Shown piece by piece: positions 7,673 to 13,073 of a DNA stretch of 14,964 nt. Under the pieces are notes generated by a model, which was not told where the DNA came from, searched no databases, and saw only the letters and a list, made by a program, of their open reading frames with translations. The position numbers and the translations under genes were made by a program. The stretch's first letter is position 1, and each line of letters begins with the position of its first letter. The stretch comes from Lachnospiraceae bacterium (GTDB lineage Bacteria > Bacillota > Clostridia > Lachnospirales > Lachnospiraceae): NCBI GenBank assembly GCA_014804185.1, contig JAAVAG010000020.1, forward strand, positions 1-14,964, given 5' to 3'.

Positions 7673-8770
7673 CTATCCCTCCAAAATTCTTTCTTCCGTC
7701 TCTCTGTCAAAGAGAAGCACCTTGCGGGGATTCAGCCCGAACCTGACGACAGGCGCCTGCGGATCCACTGTGCTCTCGGAATCAATGATCGCGCGGATCT
7801 GCGGATCCAGGGACGCTTCACTTTGGCAGATCACGCTGACATCCCGCCCCATCACTTCAACACCGCGCAGAGCGCAGCCAAACGGCCCGTCTTTCTGCAG
7901 GCGGAAGCCCTCCGGCCGGATGCCCGCATAGACCTCCCGGTTCCCGATCCCTTTCGCCTCCAGCACCGCTTCCGTTCCGAGATACAGCCATCCGTCTCTG
8001 ACCTGCCCCCGAAAGACATTGATAGGCGGCGTTCCCAGAAACTTTGCCACAAACAGATTTGCCGGACTGTCATAGACCTCCTGCGGCCTGCCGATCTGCT
8101 GGAGAACGCCCTCTTTCATCACCACAATCATATCGGAAATGCTCATGGCCTCCTCCTGGTCATGGGTCACAAAAATAGTAGTGATTCCGGTTTCCCTCTG
8201 AATCCGACGGATCTCTTCCCTGGTCTGGAGCCGCAGCCGGGCATCCAGATTGGAGAGCGGCTCGTCCATCAGAAGCACCCGGGGCATCTTCACCAGTGCC
8301 CGGGCTATGGCCACGCGCTGCTGCTGCCCGCCGGAAAGTTCTCCGGGCTTTCGCTCCATCAGTTCGTCGATCTGTACAAGCTTCGCCGCCGCCTGCGCTT
8401 TTTCAAGCATCTTCTCCCTGGTCAGCTTTTCCTTTCCTTTCAGGTTTTCCAGGGGGAACATGATATTCTGCTGTACCGTCAAATGCGGATAAAGCGCGTA
8501 ATTCTGAAACACCAGCCCGATTCCCCTCTTCTCCGGCGGAAGACCGGTGACGTCATCCTCTCCAAAAAATATTTTTCCGCTGGTGGGCTTCTGCAGGCCG
8601 CTGATCAGGTTCAGCGTAGTGCTCTTGCCGCACCCGGAGGGCCCCAGAAGAGCGATCAGTTTTCCGTCCGGTATTTTAAAAGTAAAATCGCTGACGGCTG
8701 TGACTTCTTCCCGCTTCTTTCTGTCGCGGCTCGGAAATTTTTTCGTCAGATTCTGCAGTGTAACTTCCAT
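7673..8770 (-). CDS. ABC transporter ATP-binding protein (MsmX/UgpC-like)
   Basis: The 365-residue ATPase that powers the importer; it works as a cytoplasmic dimer bound to the permease EAA loops. All motifs are intact: Walker A GPSGCGKS (43-50), Q-loop Q89 in VFQNYALYPHLTV, signature LSGGQQQR (145-152), Walker B VLLMDE (165-170), D-loop SNLD and switch His203 in VTHDQEEAM. The region after about 240 is the regulatory OB/TOBE domain usual in CUT1 ATPases (GTPPINVFRG, then GIRPEGF). AGGAGG precedes the ATG at 8770. It is the first gene of the operon. Many Firmicutes share one MsmX-type ATPase among several sugar importers, so this gene could serve others too, but its place in the operon argues for a dedicated role. 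Confidence 0.96.
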   Translation of the reverse strand: MEVTLQNLTKKFPSRDRKKREEVTAVSDFTFKIPDGKLIALLGPSGCGKSTTLNLISGLQKPTSGKIFFGEDDVTGLPPEKRGIGLVFQNYALYPHLTVQQNIMFPLENLKGKEKLTREKMLEKAQAAAKLVQIDELMERKPGELSGGQQQRVAIARALVKMPRVLLMDEPLSNLDARLRLQTREEIRRIQRETGITTIFVTHDQEEAMSISDMIVVMKEGVLQQIGRPQEVYDSPANLFVAKFLGTPPINVFRGQVRDGWLYLGTEAVLEAKGIGNREVYAGIRPEGFRLQKDGPFGCALRGVEVMGRDVSVICQSEASLDPQIRAIIDSESTVDPQAPVVRFGLNPRKVLLFDRETEERILEG

Positions 8771-8789
8771 GGCTAACCTCCTATTTTAC

Positions 8790-8802
8790 AGAAACCATTT
8801 CT
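8790..8802 (-). promoter_or_regulatory. Candidate operator at the ABC operon transcription start
   Basis: A perfect dyad, AGAAA-CCA-TTTCT, sits between the predicted start of transcription (about 8806) and the ATPase ribosome binding site. Its place just downstream of +1 would suit a blocking repressor. The half-sites are short and the core lacks the central CG expected of cre or LacI operators, so the binding protein is unknown. Confidence 0.35.
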
Positions 8803-8812
8803 TTCAAGACGT

Positions 8813-8841
8813 ATTATAAAGAAAAAAAGGGCAAATGTCCA
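8813..8841 (-). promoter_or_regulatory. Promoter of the ABC importer operon, overlapping the upstream terminator
   Basis: On the minus strand, TGGACA (8841-8836), a 17-base spacer and TATAAT (8818-8813) make a near-consensus sigma-A promoter 43 bases upstream of the ATPase ATG. The -35 hexamer lies in the second arm of the terminator hairpin of the preceding operon, and the spacer contains its T-run. Confidence 0.65.
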
Positions 8842-8860
8842 GAAATACCGGACATTCGCC
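8822..8860 (-). terminator. Intrinsic terminator of the padR/HAAS/DUF4097 operon
   Basis: The arms at 8850-8860 and 8830-8840 pair over 11 bp (one G-U pair) around a 9-base loop, followed on the minus strand by a T-run (TTTTTTT at 8828-8822). The stem starts 11 bases beyond the stop codon of the DUF4097 gene. This is a textbook Rho-independent terminator. Confidence 0.88.
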
Positions 8861-8871
8861 GCCTTTTGCTG

Positions 8872-10122
8872 TTATCTTTTGGTAATTCTCAGATCCCCGC
8901 TGGTCGTGGAGAAAGTCACCGCATACTCGCCTCCCCCGTACTTCCCCTGCGCCTTATTTCCTCTCTTATTGAAAGAGAGCATTTCATCAAAAAACGTCCT
9001 GCATTCCCCGCTGGTGGAGTCGAAATCCAGCGCAAAGGATGCCGACTCCGGAAGTTCGATACTGGCACTGCCGCTGGTGGTTGATAATTTCAGATCGCCC
9101 GCCAGTTCCCCCGTAAAAATACGTATATCTCCGGAGACCGTGCTGGCCGTGCCGCTGACTGCCTCCCCCTCAACAACAATTTCACCGCTGGTACTCCCCA
9201 GCCGGAAAGTACCTGTCATATTCTCCGCGCGGATATCCCCGCTGGTGGTGTTGACACTGACGTCGCCGTCTATACGCCCCATCATCACCCCGCCGCTGGT
9301 GGTGCCGGCTTTGATATCCCCGTCCGCCTCCCCGACCCATATATCACCGCTGGTAGTGGAAAATGCAGCCGCCGACAGCCCTCGGTCCACCATAATATCA
9401 CCGCTGACGGTGGAGATCTGAATATTTCCTGACACAGCCGTCAGGCGGATATCGCCGCTTGTAGTACTGACATTTATTTTCTCCGCCACAGCACCCGGAA
9501 AGAAAATATCGCCGCTGGTAGACGATACGGAAAAACTGCCGCAATTTACAAACGGGATCTCCGACAAAACTTCCCCGCTGACCGTCTGTGCCTGAAAATC
9601 CTGCAGATTTTCCATAAACCCGGCGGGCAGATAAATCTCCGTGTATCCGTCTTTTGACTGCGCGCCGAACAGGAAAAAGAAAGAATTTCTCCGTTTGCCC
9701 TTGATCCGAAGCTGTCCGTCCCCCAGTTCCACCGTGGAAATATCATTTTCTCCCGGTGTGAAATTCATATATTCCCGGATCAGCACGCTGTCTCCGTCCC
9801 CCTGATAAATCAGGATATCATTGGAATTCATGCTGTAGTCGATACGCAGGCCGCGGATCTCCTCCGCCGCCACCTCTTTCTCGAATGCCAAAGAAAAGTT
9901 TGATCCTGCTGTCCATGTGATATCAGCATTCCCCACACGGATCTCTCCTGCATCGATGTCTCCCACGCGGATCTCTCCCACGTCAATGTCTCCCACTTTC
10001 ACACCGGAATGGCCCTGGTAAACAAATCCCTTTCCCATGGATATGGAAATCCACATCAGGGAGCCCAGGTAGACCGCAAACAGGCCCAGAAACACAATAA
10101 TCACTATTTTTAACTGTTTCAC
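8872..10122 (-). CDS. DUF4097-family beta-repeat membrane protein
   Basis: A 416-residue envelope protein with a single N-terminal membrane segment (about residues 4-25), so the repeat region should lie outside the cell. GTG at 10122 is taken as the start because GGGAGA lies 8 bases before it; an upstream ATG at 10248 would overlap the preceding gene heavily and put the membrane segment inside the chain. Residues 43-63 are a short tandem repeat (VGDIDVGEIR, then VGDIDAGEIR). From about residue 170 there are roughly a dozen copies of a 15-25 residue unit built on STTSGDI(R/W/M)V, which should stack as a right-handed beta solenoid, as in DUF4097 proteins such as B. subtilis YvlB and LiaG. The biochemical role of this family is poorly known; members are often tied to envelope-stress circuits. 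It is the last gene of the padR operon. Confidence 0.88.
   Translation of the reverse strand: MKQLKIVIIVFLGLFAVYLGSLMWISISMGKGFVYQGHSGVKVGDIDVGEIRVGDIDAGEIRVGNADITWTAGSNFSLAFEKEVAAEEIRGLRIDYSMNSNDILIYQGDGDSVLIREYMNFTPGENDISTVELGDGQLRIKGKRRNSFFFLFGAQSKDGYTEIYLPAGFMENLQDFQAQTVSGEVLSEIPFVNCGSFSVSSTSGDIFFPGAVAEKINVSTTSGDIRLTAVSGNIQISTVSGDIMVDRGLSAAAFSTTSGDIWVGEADGDIKAGTTSGGVMMGRIDGDVSVNTTSGDIRAENMTGTFRLGSTSGEIVVEGEAVSGTASTVSGDIRIFTGELAGDLKLSTTSGSASIELPESASFALDFDSTSGECRTFFDEMLSFNKRGNKAQGKYGGGEYAVTFSTTSGDLRITKR
9932..9991. repeat. Two-copy 30-bp tandem repeat inside the DUF4097 gene
   Basis: Copies at 9932-9961 and 9962-9991 match at 25 of 30 positions and keep the reading frame. They encode the two decapeptide units VGDID(V/A)GEIR just after the membrane segment. 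A partial third unit (VGNADI) follows in the protein. Confidence 0.8.
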
Positions 10123-10160
10123 AGATTTTCTCCCTTCCCTCCGCAACGCACCCTGCCGTA

Positions 10161-10880
10161 TCACTGACTGCGCCGCAGGTTGAAAATAAGCGTCACACCA
10201 GCCTGCGCGCAAACTCCCATCAAAAAGGTAATCCAGCTCATGTCCCATCGACCGCTGACAAAGCTGATCAGAAAATACACGATCAGAGTAACCATCCAGA
10301 CAATTATGCTGACAGAAGCCTGGATGGACTTTTCCCTGCTCCGTCGGCTAACGGTTTCCTTGTAGATCTCCACAAAATTTTCCTCTTTCTTCTGATACGA
10401 GGGATATCTGTTCGCCGCATAGACGAGCATGCAGGTGGGCGGAATGCAGATCAGCGCCGCCAGCGCAAGTCCCAGCATATTCAGCTGTGGCTCTCTGTAA
10501 AAATATGTTGTGCAAAACACCATGCAGACAATCAATGTGACCCCGGCGAAAATATAAAGTCCCGCCGCTATGGAAATCAGCATGGCTTTCTTCTTCCTGT
10601 CCTCCTCGGTTATAGCCAGCGGATCCTGGTCTTTCAGGCCGTCAAATAATTCTGTCACATCCCCTATGGAACCTATCACGTTACGGAATGCTTCCTCCTC
10701 CTGATATCCCTCGTTTACGAGATCCTGATACTTCTCTATGGCATTCTGTGCCATCTCCTCTTTCAGCTCCGCAGCCTTTCTGGTCTTCGGAGCATCGGCA
10801 AACAGTTCATTGATGTGTTTTCTGATTCTCTCATTCATATTTGTCACCATACCTTTCTCTTTTTTCGCCGTCTCATTCAT
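10161..10880 (-). CDS. HAAS-domain (permease prefix-like) multi-pass membrane protein
   Basis: A 239-residue protein whose N-terminal cytoplasmic part (about residues 15-85) is a helical HAAS/permease-prefix domain: MNERIRKHINELFADAPKTR, then EEMAQNAIEKYQDLVNEG, then EEEAFRNVIGSIGDV. Four hydrophobic segments follow at about 99-124, 134-156, 188-209 and 215-234. Proteins of this kind are regularly encoded beside PadR regulators and are thought to relay or tune their action; the mechanism is not established. The ATG at 10880 overlaps the padR stop by 4 bases (ATGA), which supports coupled translation. The family-typical start MNERIRK is at 10838 and is also possible; neither has a strong ribosome binding site. 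The DUF4097 gene follows after 38 bases. Confidence 0.85.
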   Translation of the reverse strand: MNETAKKEKGMVTNMNERIRKHINELFADAPKTRKAAELKEEMAQNAIEKYQDLVNEGYQEEEAFRNVIGSIGDVTELFDGLKDQDPLAITEEDRKKKAMLISIAAGLYIFAGVTLIVCMVFCTTYFYREPQLNMLGLALAALICIPPTCMLVYAANRYPSYQKKEENFVEIYKETVSRRSREKSIQASVSIIVWMVTLIVYFLISFVSGRWDMSWITFLMGVCAQAGVTLIFNLRRSQ

Positions 10881-11200
10881 TTCAACAGCCGGTCAATGGC
10901 GCTTTTTGCCTCCTCCCACTCCTGCTTATAGGTCTGGTAGGCCCGCCGCCCCTCCTCCGTAATGGAATAATAGCGGCGTCTGGCTCCCACCGTCTCATCG
11001 CCCCAGTAGGTGCGGATACAGCCCGCCTGTTCCAGCCTGCGGAAAGCGGAATACAGTGTGGCCTCTTTCAGTTCGCACCTGTTGTCCGTCTTCCTCATAA
11101 TATCCTTATTGATCTGGTAGCCGTAGCTGTCCTGCTCCAAAAGGTGAGACAGTATAATGGCATCCGTGTGCCCCCGCAAAATATCCGACGTGATCGACAT
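10877..11200 (-). CDS. PadR-family transcriptional regulator
   Basis: A 107-residue winged-helix repressor, the size of the short PadR subfamily with little more than a DNA-binding domain and one dimerising helix. The recognition helix region is KEATLYSAFRRLEQAG (45-60), followed by a wing with the family hallmark ARRRYYSITEEGRR (73-86). The C-terminal helix (about 88-107) would form the dimer. A strong AAGGAGG sits 7 bases before the ATG. The promoter upstream is overlapped by a perfect dyad, which suggests the protein represses its own operon. The genes it controls should include the coupled HAAS and DUF4097 genes. The inducing signal is unknown; the neighbours suggest envelope stress or cell-surface agents. 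Confidence 0.93.
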   Translation of the reverse strand: MSITSDILRGHTDAIILSHLLEQDSYGYQINKDIMRKTDNRCELKEATLYSAFRRLEQAGCIRTYWGDETVGARRRYYSITEEGRRAYQTYKQEWEEAKSAIDRLLK

Positions 11201-11223
11201 AGGCGTTCCTCCTTGTTATCTAT

Positions 11224-11252
11224 ACTATATTACAATATACCTCGCCTGTCAA
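11224..11252 (-). promoter_or_regulatory. Promoter of the padR operon
   Basis: On the minus strand, a perfect -35 TTGACA (11252-11247), a 17-base spacer and TATAGT (11229-11224) give a near-consensus sigma-A promoter 23 bases upstream of the padR ATG. The predicted 5' leader is short and contains the AAGGAGG site. Confidence 0.85.
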
Positions 11253-11259
11253 GGTATAT
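11235..11259. promoter_or_regulatory. Candidate PadR operator over the padR promoter
   Basis: ATATACCT (11235-11242) and AGGTATAT (11252-11259) form a perfect 8-bp inverted repeat with a 9-base spacer. It covers the -35 hexamer and part of the promoter spacer. PadR dimers bind dyads of this size, and a protein bound here would block RNA polymerase. Autoregulation is inferred. Confidence 0.65.
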
Positions 11260-11288
11260 ATGGAAATAAAATACATCGGTATAACAGA

Positions 11289-11318
11289 TTCCGCAGATTA
11301 TCAACCGCACAGGCGGAA
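11289..11318. other. Stem-loop downstream of the hydrolase gene
   Basis: TTCCGC and GCGGAA (11289-11294, 11313-11318) enclose 18 bases that can form an alternative CCGC/GCGG hairpin. On the minus strand, the direction of the hydrolase transcript, no T-run follows; on the plus strand a run of T residues (11320-11325) does. It might end the hydrolase transcript weakly. Confidence 0.25.
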
Positions 11319-11333
11319 ATTTTTTATGCCGCT

Positions 11334-12299
11334 TCACGCATACGCAAGCCGGATCAGTTCACTATAAACCAGTTCCATCCCCTCCGGTCCAGGCATATGC
11401 CCCGTGTCCTTTACAATTTTGCACTGCAGCCAGGCATGGCCGGTGTTTTCCGTCAGACTTTGCACGATACTTGTGGACGCCACAATATCGGTGTCGCCCT
11501 GTATGATGGTATAGGGAATCTGTATGTTTTCTATGGCATGGGACAGATCCAGCTTCAGTATTTCTTTCCAGAGTGAGATCTGATTCATATACCCGTTCAT
11601 CATAACAGCCTTAAAATCCCGGAACTTATAATCAGGGCTTGTCAGCAGTCCCCACATAACCGGAAATATGGGCGTCCGCTTTCCTTTTTTATTCTGATAC
11701 CCATCCGTATATTTTCTTACACTGGAAGATACTAACTGCATCTCTTCGGGGGTGATATGATCGGGATCCATGGCTTTGATCCGCTCTAATTTCTGCGGCG
11801 GAATTTGGGAACCTGTCAGTGCGTCGATCACTTCCTCACTCAAAAACAGTTCCCTGACAATCTGCCCGTATACCACCGCCCCATCCACAAGGTCTCTCTC
11901 TTTTTCCAGCGCTTTCACACATAATATCGAACCCCAGGACACCGCGAAGAAAAAGATTTTATTGTGGGGAAACAGCCGCCTGACCTCCCTTACCAGATCT
12001 ATCGTCATGTCCACAAAAGAATCGATATGAAACCGTTCGTCGATGACATGGTTATTGATTCCGCACCCCAGCTGATCCCAATACACCATAATAAATTTAT
12101 CTGTAAATTCAGGAAAAAGCCCGCGGCATCCCGCCGAAAACGGTATGGGAGTTCCGGGGCCTCCGTGCAGCGAAATGACCACCGGAAGTTCTCTGCTCTT
12201 TCCCTCTATCAAAACTTTCTGTCCATAGCCTCCCAGTTCAAACGTATATAAATCAGAAACTTCATTTTGTGCAATCACGCGTTTTCTTTTTTTGTCCAT
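11334..12299 (-). CDS. Alpha/beta hydrolase, proline-iminopeptidase-like
   Basis: A 321-residue cytoplasmic serine hydrolase; no signal peptide or membrane segment is seen. The oxyanion-hole motif HGGPG is at 45-49, followed by VYWDQLGCG (72-80), both typical of the proline iminopeptidase branch. The nucleophile is probably Ser121 in FAVSWGS, where the first Gly of the usual GxSxG elbow is Ala. The acid is D269 or D271 in IIQGDTDIV, and the base is His301 in DTGHMPGPE. A cap domain lies between about 145 and 240. The substrate could be a short peptide with N-terminal proline or another amide or ester; family membership alone does not decide. GGGAG lies 10 bases before the ATG. The gene stands alone, divergent from the sigma-factor operon. 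Confidence 0.87.
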   Translation of the reverse strand: MDKKRKRVIAQNEVSDLYTFELGGYGQKVLIEGKSRELPVVISLHGGPGTPIPFSAGCRGLFPEFTDKFIMVYWDQLGCGINNHVIDERFHIDSFVDMTIDLVREVRRLFPHNKIFFFAVSWGSILCVKALEKERDLVDGAVVYGQIVRELFLSEEVIDALTGSQIPPQKLERIKAMDPDHITPEEMQLVSSSVRKYTDGYQNKKGKRTPIFPVMWGLLTSPDYKFRDFKAVMMNGYMNQISLWKEILKLDLSHAIENIQIPYTIIQGDTDIVASTSIVQSLTENTGHAWLQCKIVKDTGHMPGPEGMELVYSELIRLAYA

Positions 12300-12362
12300 A
12301 TCTTCTTCTCTCCCATTCTGTCAAGCTGGCGCCGCATATCCGGCCAGGCCGTTCGTTTAATC

Positions 12363-12391
12363 AGCATATCATCCTGCCGTGACTGTTTCAA
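12363..12391 (-). promoter_or_regulatory. Promoter of the alpha/beta hydrolase gene
   Basis: On the minus strand, TTGAAA (12391-12386), a 17-base spacer and TATGCT (12368-12363) with an extended -10 TG lie about 63 bases before the hydrolase ATG. The site overlaps the opposing sigma-factor promoter. Confidence 0.5.
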
Positions 12392-12408
12392 GCGGAATAT
12401 GGTACAAT
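12379..12408 (+). promoter_or_regulatory. Promoter of the sigma-factor operon
   Basis: GTGACT (12379-12384), an 18-base spacer and TACAAT (12403-12408) preceded by TGG make an extended -10 promoter. It would start RNA near 12415, leaving a leader of about 98 bases before the ATG. The -35 is weak, and no classic ECF-type (AAC/CGT) promoter was seen. Confidence 0.5.
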
Positions 12409-12417
12409 ATAAACGGA

Positions 12418-12446
12418 TTTCTACCTGTGCGGTTGCCAGGTAGAAA
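12418..12446 (+). promoter_or_regulatory. Perfect 10-bp stem-loop at the start of the sigma-factor leader
   Basis: TTTCTACCTG (12418-12427) and CAGGTAGAAA (12437-12446) pair perfectly around a 9-base loop, followed by GATTTTTG. It would begin within a few bases of the predicted 5' end of the mRNA. It could be a DNA operator, an attenuator or a stabilising 5' hairpin. The T-run is short and interrupted, so strong termination is doubtful. Confidence 0.55.
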
Positions 12447-12512
12447 GATTTTTGAAAAGATGTGTCAGATTTCCATCCGGAAGTTGTGTATATAGACAGG
12501 AGGAGGAATTCT

Positions 12513-13073
12513 ATGGACGATAACAGCATTATTCAACTGTACTGGGACAGAAACGATCAGGCCATCCGGGCAACGTCCGAAAAATACGGCCGTTACTGCA
12601 AAGCAATCGCCAAAAACATATTGGGCAGCGAGGAGGACGCCGAAGAGTGTGTCAACGATACCTGGTTAAGCGCCTGGAACTGCATGCCGACGCACTGGCC
12701 CGGGCAGCTGGCCGCATTTCTCGGCAAAATTACGCGAAACCTTTCTTTTAATAAATATAAGCACTGCCATGCCCAAAAACGGGGCGGCAGCGAGATCGTC
12801 TTTGTTCTGGATGAACTGGCAGACTGTGTGTCAGATACCGACACTGTAGAGCAGGTGATAGAGCGCCGGGAACTGATTCAGGCGATTCATTCATTTGTCC
12901 GGAATCTGTCTCCTCAAAAGCGGTATGTTTTTGTCCGCCGCTATTGGTATGCGGATGCGGTTTCCATGATTGCCGAAAACTGCAAAATGCCGCCGGGAAA
13001 TGTTTCCAAAATACTGGAGCGGACGCGGAAACAACTAAAAGCATATTTAGAAGAAAGGGGATTTGTATTATGA
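12513..13073 (+). CDS. ECF-like sigma-70 family RNA polymerase sigma factor
   Basis: A 186-residue two-domain sigma factor that would direct RNA polymerase to a small set of promoters. Region 2 spans about 20-90, with SEEDAEECVNDTWLSAWN (region 2.2-like core binding) and FLGKITRNLSFNKYK (2.3/2.4, promoter melting and -10 reading). Region 4 spans about 115-180, with LSPQKRYVFVRRYWYADAVS and the recognition helix PPGNVSKILERTRKQLKAYL. Regions 1 and 3 are absent, as in ECF factors. The ATG at 12513 follows AGGAGGAGG; an in-frame ATG at 12462 lacks such a site. Its stop overlaps the next start by 4 bases, typical of sigma/anti-sigma pairs. The target promoters are unknown. Confidence 0.9.
   Translation: MDDNSIIQLYWDRNDQAIRATSEKYGRYCKAIAKNILGSEEDAEECVNDTWLSAWNCMPTHWPGQLAAFLGKITRNLSFNKYKHCHAQKRGGSEIVFVLDELADCVSDTDTVEQVIERRELIQAIHSFVRNLSPQKRYVFVRRYWYADAVSMIAENCKMPPGNVSKILERTRKQLKAYLEERGFVL

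Noticed and set aside
7577..8776. Plus-strand open frame of 399 codons
   Set aside because: It is antisense to the ATPase gene, whose motifs are all intact; the translated product has no domain pattern.
8879..9560. Regular recurring CCGCTGGT-like words suggesting a CRISPR array or DNA repeats
   Set aside because: These are codons of the recurring Thr-Ser-Gly motif in the DUF4097 protein. Spacing is irregular and the frame is coding throughout.
11302..12435. A 12-base match in opposite orientation (11302-11313 and 12424-12435) flanking the hydrolase gene, suggestive of mobile-element ends
   Set aside because: A 12-base match is expected by chance several times in 15 kb. No transposase, target duplication or longer similarity accompanies it.
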